Below, piece by piece: positions 44,561 to 53,540 of a stretch of DNA of 64,000 nt. The position numbers and the translations under genes are program-made. The stretch comes from Streptococcus infantis (GTDB taxonomy: Bacteria > Bacillota > Bacilli > Lactobacillales > Streptococcaceae), in contig NZ_JAHDAP010000002.1 in NCBI RefSeq assembly GCF_018499575.1, positions 62,001-126,000 on the forward strand, read 5' to 3'. Position 1 is the stretch's first letter; each line of letters opens with the position of its first letter. Under the pieces are notes generated by a model. It was not told the DNA's origin. It ran no database searches and saw only the letters and a list, made by a program, of their open reading frames with translations.

Positions 44561-45982
44561 ATGGACAAACTATTTAAACTAAAAGAGCACGGGACAGATG
44601 TCCGTACAGAGGTGCTTGCTGGTTTAACAACTTTCTTTGCAATGAGTTATATTCTCTTTGTAAACCCTCAAATGCTTTCGCAAACAGGAATGCCTGTTCA
44701 GGGTGTATTCTTGGCAACAATCATCGGTTCTGTAGTAGGAACTTTGATGATGGCTTTCTATGCTAACTTGCCATACGCCCAAGCACCAGGTATGGGACTG
44801 AATGCTTTCTTTACATTTACGGTTGTATTTGGAATGGGCTATACTTGGAAAGAAGCTCTGGGGATGGTCTTCATTTGTGGGATTATTTCATTGATCATTA
44901 CATTGACCAATGTTCGTAAAATGATCATCGAGTCTATTCCTACAACTCTTCGTTCAGCAATTTCAGCTGGTATTGGTGTTTTCCTTGCCTATGTTGGTAT
45001 TAAGAATGCTGGTCTTTTGAAATTCTCAATTGACCCAGGGACTTATACGGTAGCAGGTGAAGGAGCAGATAAGGCTCAAGCTGCAATCACTGCTAATGCA
45101 GCAGCTGTTCCAGGATTGGTAGATTTCAACACTCCAGCAGTATTGGTAGCTATTGCAGGCCTTGCAATTACAATCTTCTTTGTTGTCAAAGGGATTAAAG
45201 GTGGCATCATCCTTTCTATTTTGACGACTACAGTCCTTGCGATTGCAGTTGGTCTTGTTAATTTGTCAGGAATCGATTTTGCTAGCAACAATCTTTCAGC
45301 AGCAGTTAATGACCTTGGAACTTTGTTTGGTGCTGCTCTTGGTTCAGAAGGTTTAGGATCTTTGATTTCAAATACTTCTCGTTTGCCTGAAACCTTGATG
45401 GCCATTCTTGCTTTCTCATTGACGGATATTTTTGATACAATTGGTACTCTTATCGGTACAGGTGAAAAAGTTGGGATCATCGCATCAAGTGGTGAGAACA
45501 ATGAATCAGCTAAATTGGATAAGGCTCTATATTCTGACTTGGTGGCGACATCAGTTGGTGCCATTGCAGGTACTTCAAACGTTACAACTTATATTGAGTC
45601 AGCAGCAGGGATTGGTGCTGGTGGACGTACTGGATTGACAGCCTTAGTTGTTGCTATCTGTTTTGCTCTATCAAGCTTCTTTAGTCCACTTCTTGCCATT
45701 GTGCCTTCAGCTGCGACAGCACCAATTTTGATTATCGTCGGAATTATGATGCTCTCTAACTTGAAAAATATCCCTTGGGATGATATGTCAGAAGCTGTTC
45801 CAGCCTTCTTCACATCTATCTTTATGGGATTCAGTTACTCTATTACACAAGGGATTGCCGTTGGTTTCTTAACTTATACTTTGGCGAAGATTGTTAAAGG
45901 ACAAGTGAAGGAAGTACATGTGATGATTTGGATTTTAGATGCTCTGTTCATCTTGAACTACATTAGCATGGCTCTAAACTAA
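44561..45982 (+). CDS. NCS2 family purine permease (AzgA-like)
   Basis: A 473-residue transporter with about 12 to 14 membrane segments for hypoxanthine/guanine or adenine. AzgA-clade features: RTEVLAGLTTFFAMSYILFVNP at the N-terminus, PGMGLNAFFTF, ILAFSLTDIFDTIGTLIGTGEK and the following AGTSNVTTYIESAAGIGAGGRTG. ATG behind AAAGGAG. Single-gene transcript closed by a terminator. The substrate range within purines is not certain. Confidence 0.92.
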   Translation: MDKLFKLKEHGTDVRTEVLAGLTTFFAMSYILFVNPQMLSQTGMPVQGVFLATIIGSVVGTLMMAFYANLPYAQAPGMGLNAFFTFTVVFGMGYTWKEALGMVFICGIISLIITLTNVRKMIIESIPTTLRSAISAGIGVFLAYVGIKNAGLLKFSIDPGTYTVAGEGADKAQAAITANAAAVPGLVDFNTPAVLVAIAGLAITIFFVVKGIKGGIILSILTTTVLAIAVGLVNLSGIDFASNNLSAAVNDLGTLFGAALGSEGLGSLISNTSRLPETLMAILAFSLTDIFDTIGTLIGTGEKVGIIASSGENNESAKLDKALYSDLVATSVGAIAGTSNVTTYIESAAGIGAGGRTGLTALVVAICFALSSFFSPLLAIVPSAATAPILIIVGIMMLSNLKNIPWDDMSEAVPAFFTSIFMGFSYSITQGIAVGFLTYTLAKIVKGQVKEVHVMIWILDALFILNYISMALN

Positions 45983-45997
45983 TGATAAAAATTAAAA

Positions 45998-46025
45998 AAA
46001 AAAGGAGGAGATTCCTCCTTTTTTA
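45998..46025 (+). terminator. Terminator of the NCS2 permease gene
   Basis: AAAGGAGGA and TCCTCCTTT around GAT with A-run before and T-run after. Confidence 0.9.
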
Positions 46026-46055
46026 TTACTAGAAATATCGCAAAAGAAAACTTTT

Positions 46056-46064
46056 TGGTATAAT
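46056..46064 (+). promoter_or_regulatory. Extended -10 promoter of tsaE, start at the ATG
   Basis: TGG-TATAAT with -10 at 46059-46064. The expected +1, seven bases on, is 46071, the A of the tsaE ATG. Confidence 0.65.
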
Positions 46065-46070
46065 GTTTAC

Positions 46071-46514
46071 ATGTACACAAAAAATGAAGATGAACTAATC
46101 GCTCTTGGACAAGAGTTGGGTAGTCTACTTGAAAAAAATGATGTATTGATTTTAACTGGTGAACTAGGTGCTGGCAAAACCACATTAACAAAAGGTCTAG
46201 CTAAAGGACTAGGGATTCATCAAATGATCAAAAGTCCTACTTATACCATTGTTCGTGAATATGAAGGACGCCTACCCTTGTATCACTTGGATGTTTATCG
46301 CATCGAAGGTGATGCAGATTCAATTGACCTTGATGAATTTCTTTTTGGTTCAGGTGTAACGGTTATTGAGTGGGGGCACCTATTAGGCGAGGCTCTCCCA
46401 TCAGACTATCTCGAATTAGAAATTCTAAAAAATGATGAGGGGCGCGAAATTGTCTTTCATGCTCATGGTCAACGAGCGACAGAACTGTTAAAGAGGCTGA
46501 CGAATGGAGTATGA
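46071..46514 (+). CDS. tsaE: tRNA threonylcarbamoyladenosine biosynthesis ATPase TsaE
   Basis: A 147-residue P-loop ATPase that works with TsaB and TsaD to make t6A37 in ANN-decoding tRNAs. Walker A GELGAGKTT at 30-38, switch region SPTYTIVREYEG, YHLDVYRI and IEWGH. The ATG has no ribosome binding site and appears to be the first transcribed base, so it may be leaderless. It overlaps the next gene by 11 bases. Order tsaE-GNAT-lytR is as in pneumococcus. Confidence 0.94.
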   Translation: MYTKNEDELIALGQELGSLLEKNDVLILTGELGAGKTTLTKGLAKGLGIHQMIKSPTYTIVREYEGRLPLYHLDVYRIEGDADSIDLDEFLFGSGVTVIEWGHLLGEALPSDYLELEILKNDEGREIVFHAHGQRATELLKRLTNGV

Positions 46515-47025
46515 ACTTTTAATTCGTGAAGCAGAGGCCCAAGATGCTTCAGATCTTATTGCACTTTTGGATCAGATTGGCCACGAATCTAGTTTTACCA
46601 GTCTGGATGAAAATGGAATTGCAATGAGTGAATCCGAAATGCAGCGTTTTATTGACAAGCAGGCCCAGTCGGATAATCAGATTGCTTTACTAGCTTTTTT
46701 GAATGACGAATTGGCAGGAGTTATCAATATAACGGCTGATCAACGTCCGCGAGTTCGCCATATTGGCGACGTTTTCTTGGGGGTTAAGAAAGCCTATTGG
46801 GGAAATGGTCTCGGTAGTATCCTGATGGAAGAAGCTATTGAATGGGCCCAATCGAGTGGAAGCATTCGACGATTACAATTGACAGTCCAAAAACGAAATC
46901 TGGCAGCTGTTCATCTATATAAAAAGCTGGGCTTCATCATTGAAGGCCAACAGGAACGTGGTGCTTGTATAGAAGGAGGAGAGTTTCTTGATGTTTACCT
47001 GATGGGTCGACTGATAGACGAATAA
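46504..47025 (+). CDS. GNAT family N-acetyltransferase
   Basis: A 173-residue acetyltransferase. The acetyl-CoA binding motif A reads VKKAYWGNGLGSILMEEAIEWA, followed by LTVQKRNLAAVHLYKKLGFIIEG (motif B). It resembles the RimI/RimJ-like or YjcK group, but the substrate is unknown. Translationally coupled to tsaE through overlap, and followed by lytR after four bases. Confidence 0.88.
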   Translation: MEYELLIREAEAQDASDLIALLDQIGHESSFTSLDENGIAMSESEMQRFIDKQAQSDNQIALLAFLNDELAGVINITADQRPRVRHIGDVFLGVKKAYWGNGLGSILMEEAIEWAQSSGSIRRLQLTVQKRNLAAVHLYKKLGFIIEGQQERGACIEGGEFLDVYLMGRLIDE

Positions 47026-47029
47026 AAGT

Positions 47030-48070
47030 ATGGTAAAAAAAATAATTGGAATGTTTTTAGGCTTTGTTCTTGTGACAGTGCTTGGTGTGGGAGCGTATGC
47101 CTTCACTATTTATCAACAAGGTACACAGACTTTAGCCAAAACCTATAAACAAATCGGAGAAGAAACTAAGGTTATCGAGGCAACTGAACCATTGACAATC
47201 CTGTTGATGGGTGTGGACACGGGGAACGTTGAGCGTACAGATCCATGGGCAGGTAACAGTGACTCGATGATCTTAGTAACTGTAAATCCTAAAACCAAGA
47301 AAGTTGTCATGATGAGTTTGGAACGTGATATTCTAACTCAGATCCAACAACCAGACGGTAGTGTTAGAGAGGCTAAACTCAATGCTGCTTATGCTGATGG
47401 TGGGGCAGAACTAGCCATTTCGACCATTCAAAAAATGATGAATATCCATATCGACCGCTATGTTATGGTCAATATGCACGGTCTTCAAAGAATGGTTGAT
47501 GCCGTTGGTGGTATTACAGTCAACAACACTCTAGGTTTCCCCATCTCTATCCAGGACCAAGAGCCATTTAACACGATTTCCATCGGTGTTGGTGAACAAA
47601 CACTAAATGGTGAAGAGGCGCTGGTGTATTCACGCATGCGCTATCAAGATCCAGAGGGAGACTACGGTCGTCAGAAACGTCAGCGCGAAGTTATCCAAAA
47701 GATTGTTGAAAAGATTCTTAGTTTGAATAGTGTCAGCCACTACCAAGAAATTTTGAAGGCTCTTAGTGATAACATGCAAACCAATATTGAGATTACGACC
47801 ACAACAATTCCTCAGTTGATGGGCTATCAGGATTCCTTTAAGAATATTGAGTCTCAGCAATTGCGCGGAGAAGATGCAATGATTGACGGAATATCTTACC
47901 AAATCGTGACATCTGAGCATATGTTAGAGATGCAAAATCTTTTACGCCGTTCATTAGACAAACCAGAAGTTACCGAGTTGGAGACAAATGCAGTTTTGTA
48001 TGAAAACATTTATGGTCGTTTGCCACAAACGACTGGTTCTGTTATAGAGCAAGGACAACAAGAACAATAA
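47030..48070 (+). CDS. lytR: LytR-CpsA-Psr (LCP) family cell-wall ligase
   Basis: A 346-residue protein with one N-terminal membrane helix and an extracytoplasmic LCP domain. LCP enzymes attach teichoic acid or capsule polymers from undecaprenyl pyrophosphate carriers to peptidoglycan. Key segments: LLMGVDTGNVERTDPWAGNSDSMILVTVNPKTKKVVMMSLERDI with the Arg/Asp catalytic residues, and YSRMRYQDPEGDYGRQKRQREVI. The ATG lacks a clear ribosome binding site and follows the GNAT stop by four bases, so reinitiation is likely. Named after pneumococcal LytR by neighbours. Confidence 0.92.
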   Translation: MVKKIIGMFLGFVLVTVLGVGAYAFTIYQQGTQTLAKTYKQIGEETKVIEATEPLTILLMGVDTGNVERTDPWAGNSDSMILVTVNPKTKKVVMMSLERDILTQIQQPDGSVREAKLNAAYADGGAELAISTIQKMMNIHIDRYVMVNMHGLQRMVDAVGGITVNNTLGFPISIQDQEPFNTISIGVGEQTLNGEEALVYSRMRYQDPEGDYGRQKRQREVIQKIVEKILSLNSVSHYQEILKALSDNMQTNIEITTTTIPQLMGYQDSFKNIESQQLRGEDAMIDGISYQIVTSEHMLEMQNLLRRSLDKPEVTELETNAVLYENIYGRLPQTTGSVIEQGQQEQ

Positions 48071-48081
48071 GAAATGAATAT

Positions 48082-48112
48082 TAAAATCGTAGGAATTTTC
48101 CTGCGATTTTTT
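48082..48112 (+). terminator. Terminator of the tsaE-lytR operon
   Basis: AAAATCGTAGGA and TCCTGCGATTTT pair (one mismatch) followed by TT. The T-tract ends nine bases ahead of the cin-box and may serve as its upstream T-rich part. Confidence 0.82.
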
Positions 48113-48120
48113 CAAAGAAA

Positions 48121-48128
48121 TCCGAATA
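48121..48128 (+). promoter_or_regulatory. Competence cin-box (ComX/SigX promoter) of cinA-recA
   Basis: TCCGAATA, one base from the late-competence consensus TACGAATA, with a T-tract about 10 bases upstream. It lies 18 bases before the cinA ATG. In pneumococcus cinA-recA is a late competence operon, which supports the call. Confidence 0.8.
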
Positions 48129-48146
48129 GATAGGTAGGAGGAAAAA

Positions 48147-49403
48147 ATGAAAGCGGAAATAATAGCTGTTGGGACAGAGATTCTAACAGGTCAAATTGTC
48201 AATACCAATGCACAGTTTTTATCTGAAAAGTTGGCTGAAATCGGTGTTGATGTCTACTTCCAGACGGCTGTAGGCGATAATGAGGCTCGTCTCTTATCCT
48301 TGTTGGAGATTGCGCAGAATCGAAGCAATCTGGTTATCCTAACAGGAGGATTGGGACCAACAGAGGATGACTTGACCAAACAAACCTTGGCCCATTTTCT
48401 AGGGCGTGGTTTAACTTTTGATGCGCAAGCGCAGGCTAAACTAGATGACTTTTTTGCTCATAGACCAGACTATGCTCGCACTCCAAATAATGAACGTCAG
48501 GCGCAAATCGTTCAGGGTTCGACCCCGCTACCGAATGAAACAGGACTAGCAGTCGGAGGCATGGTTGAAGTGGCTGGCGTGACTTACGTCGTCCTACCAG
48601 GTCCGCCAAGTGAACTGAAACCCATGGTTTTAAATGAACTGCTGCCAAGATTGACAACTGGAGCTAAATTGTACTCACGTGTCCTACGTTTCTTTGGTAT
48701 TGGAGAGAGTCAGCTTGTGACGATTTTGTCAGATTTGATTGAAGGGCAGACAGACCCAACCTTAGCGCCTTATGCAAAAACGGGAGAAGTGACTTTGCGC
48801 TTGTCTACCAAGGCTGCTAGTCAAGAGGAGGCAAGAAAAGCTTTGGATTGTATTGAGGGTCAAATTCTTGCACGTCAGACTTTTGAAGGGATTGCTTTAA
48901 AGGATATCTGCTATGGATATGGCGAGGAAGCAAGTCTAGCCAGCGTAGTTATTGAGGGATTGAAAAAGCAGAAGAAAACCATCACAGCTGCAGAAAGCTT
49001 GACAGCAGGGCTTTTCCAATCAACTTTGGCAGACTTTTCGGGAGTGTCAGCTATCTTTAAAGGTGGCTTTGTCACTTATAGCATGGAAGAAAAGGCTAAG
49101 ATGCTTGATATTCCACAAGCAGAGTTGGAAGAACATGGAGTCGTGTCAGCATTTACAGCGGAAAAAATGGCGGAGCAAGCACGATTTAAAACCCAGTCGG
49201 ACTTTGGAGTTTCCTTGACAGGTGTGGCTGGTCCGGATAGTCTAGAAGGGCATCCTGCAGGTACAGTTTTTATCGGCTTGTCTCAAGCATCAGGCACAGA
49301 AGTTGTTCGTGTCAATATAGCTGAAAGAAGCCGAGCAGATGTTCGTAAAATTGCAGTTATGCATGCTTTTAACTTGGCTCGCAAAGCTTTATTAAGTGAC
49401 TGA
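48147..49403 (+). CDS. cinA: Competence/damage-inducible protein CinA
   Basis: A 418-residue protein. The N-terminal MoCF-like domain ([35 protein letters not shown]) is followed by a C-terminal CinA domain related to NMN amidohydrolase PncC ([42 protein letters not shown]). In pneumococcus it helps bring RecA to the membrane during transformation. AGGAGG lies before the ATG. recA follows 54 bases later with its own additional promoter. Confidence 0.95.
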   Translation: MKAEIIAVGTEILTGQIVNTNAQFLSEKLAEIGVDVYFQTAVGDNEARLLSLLEIAQNRSNLVILTGGLGPTEDDLTKQTLAHFLGRGLTFDAQAQAKLDDFFAHRPDYARTPNNERQAQIVQGSTPLPNETGLAVGGMVEVAGVTYVVLPGPPSELKPMVLNELLPRLTTGAKLYSRVLRFFGIGESQLVTILSDLIEGQTDPTLAPYAKTGEVTLRLSTKAASQEEARKALDCIEGQILARQTFEGIALKDICYGYGEEASLASVVIEGLKKQKKTITAAESLTAGLFQSTLADFSGVSAIFKGGFVTYSMEEKAKMLDIPQAELEEHGVVSAFTAEKMAEQARFKTQSDFGVSLTGVAGPDSLEGHPAGTVFIGLSQASGTEVVRVNIAERSRADVRKIAVMHAFNLARKALLSD

Positions 49404-49410
49404 CTTTTGA

Positions 49411-49416
49411 TATAAT
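49411..49416 (+). promoter_or_regulatory. -10 element of the basal recA promoter
   Basis: TATAAT in the cinA-recA gap, 41 bases before the recA ATG. It would give competence-independent recA expression; the -35 is weak. Confidence 0.55.
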
Positions 49417-49457
49417 AGAAGAAGGTTCTAAGAATTATAAAAATATAGGAGAACAAA

Positions 49458-50606
49458 ATGGCGAAAAAACCAACAAAAAAATTAGATGAAATCGGCAAAA
49501 AATTTGGAGCTGATCGTGAAAAAGCCTTGAACGATGCCCTTAAATTGATTGAAAAAGACTTCGGTAAGGGTTCAATCATGCGTTTAGGTGAACGTGCCGA
49601 GCAAAAAGTACAAGTGATGAGTTCAGGTTCTTTGGCCCTGGATATTGCACTCGGTTCAGGTGGTTATCCTAAGGGACGTATCATCGAAATCTATGGTCCA
49701 GAATCATCAGGTAAGACAACAGTAGCCCTTCACGCTGTAGCGCAAGCACAAAAAGAAGGTGGAATTGCAGCCTTTATCGATGCGGAACACGCTCTTGATC
49801 CAGCCTATGCAGCAGCTCTTGGGGTTAACATTGACGAATTGCTTTTGTCACAACCAGACTCAGGTGAGCAAGGTCTTGAAATTGCAGGGAAATTGATCGA
49901 CTCAGGTGCGGTTGACCTTGTCGTTATCGACTCTGTTGCAGCCCTTGTTCCTCGTGCGGAAATCGATGGAGATATCGGAGATAGCCACGTTGGTCTTCAA
50001 GCTCGTATGATGAGTCAAGCTATGCGTAAACTCGGTGCTTCTATCAACAAGACAAAGACAATTGCTATCTTTATCAACCAGTTACGTGAAAAAGTAGGGG
50101 TTATGTTCGGAAATCCAGAAACAACTCCTGGTGGACGCGCCCTTAAATTCTATGCTTCTGTCCGTTTGGATGTGCGTGGAAGCACACAAATCAAGGGAAC
50201 TGGTGACCAAAAAGACACCAACGTCGGTAAAGAAACTAAAATCAAAGTTGTGAAAAACAAGGTGGCTCCACCGTTCAAAGAAGCTCTTGTTGAAATCATG
50301 TACGGTGAAGGTATTTCTAGAACTGGCGAACTCTTGAAGATTGCTAGTGATTTGGATATCATTCAAAAAGCAGGTGCTTGGTACTCATACAAGGGTGAAA
50401 AAATCGGACAAGGTTCTGAGAATGCTAAGAAATACTTGGCAGACCATCCAGAAATCTTTGATGAAATTGACCACCAAGTTCGTGTTCAATATGGTTTAAT
50501 TGAAGAGGAAGAAGGTTCTAAAGCAAGTGTAGCAGCTGATGCAGATTCTAACCAAGAAGTAACACTTGATTTGGGCGACGCTCTTGAAATCGAAATTGAA
50601 GAATAA
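49458..50606 (+). CDS. recA: Recombinase RecA
   Basis: A 382-residue strand-exchange ATPase. Walker [28 protein letters not shown], Walker [17 protein letters not shown], loop L2 [25 protein letters not shown], and an acidic C-terminal tail ([13 protein letters not shown]). Normal length. Downstream, a terminator and an opposite-strand acetyltransferase gene separate it from dinF, unlike the contiguous cinA-recA-dinF arrangement described for pneumococcus. Confidence 0.98.
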   Translation: MAKKPTKKLDEIGKKFGADREKALNDALKLIEKDFGKGSIMRLGERAEQKVQVMSSGSLALDIALGSGGYPKGRIIEIYGPESSGKTTVALHAVAQAQKEGGIAAFIDAEHALDPAYAAALGVNIDELLLSQPDSGEQGLEIAGKLIDSGAVDLVVIDSVAALVPRAEIDGDIGDSHVGLQARMMSQAMRKLGASINKTKTIAIFINQLREKVGVMFGNPETTPGGRALKFYASVRLDVRGSTQIKGTGDQKDTNVGKETKIKVVKNKVAPPFKEALVEIMYGEGISRTGELLKIASDLDIIQKAGAWYSYKGEKIGQGSENAKKYLADHPEIFDEIDHQVRVQYGLIEEEEGSKASVAADADSNQEVTLDLGDALEIEIEE

Positions 50607-50637
50607 AAAAAGTAGCAGTAAAACTGCTACTTTTTTG
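50606..50637. terminator. Terminator between recA and the convergent GNAT gene
   Basis: AGTAGCAGT and ACTGCTACT around AAA with A-run before and T-run after; it works in both directions. Confidence 0.9.
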
Positions 50638-50648
50638 TTTCATGATGA

Positions 50649-51203
50649 CTAGTGTTCACTAAAGCGTCGGTATTCGATACGAAAGTCGAAGTAATTTTCT
50701 TCTTGCAATTTTTGAAAGATGTTCCGATAAGCCTCTTCATCAAAATGGTCGCCACGGTAGAGAATTTCAAAACTCATTCCCTCGTATTCCAAGAAGGCAT
50801 TGGCAGTTTTAAAGTCATTTTGTAAGTAAAAGTCCATGCGAGCTTTTCGTTGTTCAAGGTTATCGCAGTCCTCGTCCAATCGTTCCACTTCAAGAATCAT
50901 GGTACGTTTATAAAAATCAATGAGTTTTTCAATGATTTCTCTTCCGTAGCCATGGCTACGGAGATGAGGCATAATAGCAAAGAAGCTAATGTAGAAAGCT
51001 TTTTGATTGGAAATGGCAAAAGCAAAGCCGACAAATTCTTCTTCGTTATAAAAGGCGAAAAAGTGGGCGTCATCTCGATCCTGGTAACTTAAAAATTCCT
51101 CCAAAGAGACGCGTTCCTCTTCAGGGAAGGCTTCCTTGTTTAATTGTTCAACTTTGTCAAGGTCTGGGAATACATCTGTAATTAACTGGCTTGTTAAGCT
51201 CAT
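50649..51203 (-). CDS. GNAT family N-acetyltransferase
   Basis: A 184-residue acetyltransferase. The acetyl-CoA loop region reads FFAIMPHLRSHGYGREIIEKLIDFYK, followed by an acidic stretch (VERLDEDCDNLEQRKARMDFY) and NDFKTANAFLEYEGMSFEIL. The substrate is unknown. It lies on the opposite strand between recA and dinF and looks like an insertion into the ancestral operon. AGGAGGG precedes the ATG. Confidence 0.86.
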   Translation of the reverse strand: MSLTSQLITDVFPDLDKVEQLNKEAFPEEERVSLEEFLSYQDRDDAHFFAFYNEEEFVGFAFAISNQKAFYISFFAIMPHLRSHGYGREIIEKLIDFYKRTMILEVERLDEDCDNLEQRKARMDFYLQNDFKTANAFLEYEGMSFEILYRGDHFDEEAYRNIFQKLQEENYFDFRIEYRRFSEH

Positions 51204-51276
51204 ACATACCCTCCTTTTCTGTCACGATTATACCAGATTGTTTCTATCTAGGCAACGCTTTCTTAACGAAACTCCC

Positions 51277-51305
51277 TTGTTCCCCTACTTGAAAGCTGAT
51301 ATAAT
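51277..51305 (+). promoter_or_regulatory. Promoter of dinF with start at the ATG
   Basis: -35 TTGTTC (51277-51282), 17-base spacer, -10 TATAAT (51300-51305). Seven bases downstream is 51312, the A of the dinF ATG. Confidence 0.7.
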
Positions 51306-51311
51306 AGCCTT

Positions 51312-52682
51312 ATGAATAAAAAATCAACGGTGGACCTGATTCATGGTCCTATCCTTCCTTCGCTAATTAGTTTTGCATTACCGATTTTACTGTCCAATAT
51401 CTTTCAGCAACTATACAATACAGCTGATATTTTGATTGTTGGGCGTTTTTTGGGACAAAATTCCTTGGCGGCAGTCGGAGCTACTACAGCTATTTTTGAT
51501 TTGATTATCGGTTTTGCTCTCGGAGTCGGAAATGGGATGGGTGTTGTTATTGCTCGTCTTTATGGTGCTCGTAATTTTGCAAAGATTAAGGAAGCTGTCG
51601 CAGCGACTTGGATTTTAGGTGCAATTCTGAGTGGTCTTGTGATGCTGATGGGTTTCTTCGGTCTTTATCCGCTCTTACAATATCTCGAAACACCTGCAGA
51701 AATCCTCCCCCAATCCTATGAATACATCTCTATGATTGTCAGCTGTGTGGGAGTTAGCTTTGCTTACAATCTCTTTGCAGGATTGCTACGATCGATTGGT
51801 GATAGCCTTGCAGCACTTGCTTTTCTGATTTTTTCAGCCATTGTTAATGTCATTTTAGATTTGTATTTTATTACGCAACTACAGTTGGGAGTTCAGTCTG
51901 CAGGTCTTGCAACCATCATCTCGCAAGGTTTGTCTGCTATTCTCTGTTATTTCTATATCCGCAAGAGTGTTCCAGAGCTCCTTCCAGGCTTGAAGCACTT
52001 CAAATGGAACAAGGCTCTCTATATTGATCTCTTGGAGCAAGGGCTAGCCATGGGGCTGATGGGGTCAATCGTCTCTATCGGAAGTGTGATCTTGCAATCA
52101 TCTGTTAACAGTTTTGGAGCAGTTATTATCAGTGCCCAAACGGCAGCACGTAGAATCATGGCCTTTGCCTTATTGCCAATGACGGCTATTTCAGCTTCGA
52201 TGACGACTTTTATCTCTCAAAATTTTGGGGCAAAACGTCCCGAACGCATTGTCCAGGGTCTTCGTTTAGGGAGTTACTTGAGCATGTCTTGGGCAACCTT
52301 TGCTTGTGTGTTCCTATTTTTTGCAAGTCCTAGCCTCGTTTCTTTCTTAGCGAGTTCAACAGATGGTTACTTGATTGAAAATGGGGCCTTGTACCTACGC
52401 ATTAGTTCTGTTTTCTATCCCTTTTTGAGTCTTTTATTGATTTATAGAAATAGTTTGCAGGGACTCGGTCAAAAACTCTTGCCCCTCCTATCAAGTTTTA
52501 TCGAGTTTATCGGGAAAATTGTTTTTGTGGCTTGGGTTATTCCATGGGCAGGTTATACAGGCGTTATCCTATGTGAACCGCTACTTTGGCTTGTGATGAC
52601 TGGACAGCTTTATATCTCACTTTCTCAGAATCCTTGGATAAAGGAAGGCAAGAAAATCTTGGCTGTCGACGGGCAATCCTAG
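51312..52682 (+). CDS. dinF: MATE family efflux transporter DinF
   Basis: A 456-residue transporter with 12 helices in two six-helix halves. Characteristic MATE segments: ALPILLSNIFQQLYNTADILIVGRFLG in the first half and MTAISASMTTFISQNFGAKRPERI in the second. In pneumococcus DinF follows recA and is damage-inducible. Here it has its own promoter and no ribosome binding site, so its mRNA seems leaderless. No lytA follows. Confidence 0.93.
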   Translation: MNKKSTVDLIHGPILPSLISFALPILLSNIFQQLYNTADILIVGRFLGQNSLAAVGATTAIFDLIIGFALGVGNGMGVVIARLYGARNFAKIKEAVAATWILGAILSGLVMLMGFFGLYPLLQYLETPAEILPQSYEYISMIVSCVGVSFAYNLFAGLLRSIGDSLAALAFLIFSAIVNVILDLYFITQLQLGVQSAGLATIISQGLSAILCYFYIRKSVPELLPGLKHFKWNKALYIDLLEQGLAMGLMGSIVSIGSVILQSSVNSFGAVIISAQTAARRIMAFALLPMTAISASMTTFISQNFGAKRPERIVQGLRLGSYLSMSWATFACVFLFFASPSLVSFLASSTDGYLIENGALYLRISSVFYPFLSLLLIYRNSLQGLGQKLLPLLSSFIEFIGKIVFVAWVIPWAGYTGVILCEPLLWLVMTGQLYISLSQNPWIKEGKKILAVDGQS

Positions 52683-52738
52683 CTTAATTTACAAAAGAAA
52701 AATCCATTTCCTCTAGTGAAAATCGTCTAGACTTGTGT

Positions 52739-52744
52739 TATAAT
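52739..52744 (+). promoter_or_regulatory. -10 element of yebC
   Basis: TATAAT, 36 bases before the yebC ATG; the region at -35 (GTGAAA) is weak. Confidence 0.5.
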
Positions 52745-52779
52745 AAGAAAGATTAAAATGTGAAAAAAGGAGATTCCTA

Positions 52780-53496
52780 ATGGGACGTAAATGGGCCAAT
52801 ATCGTAGCCAAGAAAACGGCTAAAGATGGAGCTAACTCTAAAGTATATGCAAAATTTGGTGTAGAAATCTATGTAGCAGCTAAAAAAGGTGAACCAGATC
52901 CAGAACTAAATACTGCTTTGAAATTCGTTATCGACCGTGCTAAACAAGCACAAGTGCCAAAACACGTTATCGATAAGGCTATTGACAAGGCGAAAGGAAA
53001 CACGGACGAAACCTTTACAGAAGGTCGTTACGAAGGATTTGGACCAAATGGTTCTATGTTGATCGTTGATACCTTGACTTCAAACGTTAACCGTACAGCT
53101 GCCAATGTCCGTGCTGCCTTTGGTAAAAACGGCGGAAACATGGGAGCTTCAGGTTCAGTATCCTACCTCTTTGACAACAAGGGTGTTATCGTATTTGCAG
53201 GTGACGATGCGGATGCTATCTTTGAACTCTTACTTGAAGAAGATGTCGATGTAGATGATGTAGAAGCAGAAGAAGGAACAATCACTGTCTACACAGCTCC
53301 AACTGACCTTCACAAGGCTATCGTTGCTTTGCGTGAGTCTGGTATCGAAGAATTCCAAGTGACTGAACTTGAGATGATTCCTCAGTCAGAAGTGGAGTTG
53401 TCAGGTGATGACCTTGAAACATTTGAAAAACTCTACAGCGTTCTTGAAGACGACGAAGACGTACAAAAAATCTACACCAACGTAGATGGCTTCTAA
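52780..53496 (+). CDS. YebC/PmpR family protein
   Basis: A 238-residue protein with the YebC three-domain fold: an N-terminal [27 protein letters not shown], then [48 protein letters not shown], and a C-terminal acidic part. Family members have been described as transcription regulators and, more recently, as factors that help ribosomes at proline stretches. The start Met-Gly-Arg-Lys places it in the YeeN subgroup. AAGGAG precedes the ATG. Confidence 0.92.
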   Translation: MGRKWANIVAKKTAKDGANSKVYAKFGVEIYVAAKKGEPDPELNTALKFVIDRAKQAQVPKHVIDKAIDKAKGNTDETFTEGRYEGFGPNGSMLIVDTLTSNVNRTAANVRAAFGKNGGNMGASGSVSYLFDNKGVIVFAGDDADAIFELLLEEDVDVDDVEAEEGTITVYTAPTDLHKAIVALRESGIEEFQVTELEMIPQSEVELSGDDLETFEKLYSVLEDDEDVQKIYTNVDGF

Positions 53497-53497
53497 T

Positions 53498-53533
53498 AAA
53501 AAAACGAACAGCTTTAATAGCTGTTCGTTTTTT
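53498..53533. terminator. Bidirectional terminator between yebC and the leftward membrane gene
   Basis: AAAACGAACAGCT and AGCTGTTCGTTTT pair around TTAAT, with A-run and T-run on the two sides. Confidence 0.92.
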
Positions 53534-53540
53534 AGTTATT

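Noticed and set aside
47015..47022. GACGAATA before lytR as a second cin-box
   Set aside because: It is the coding end of the GNAT gene (DE-stop), lacks an upstream T-tract, and +1 would leave no room before the ATG.
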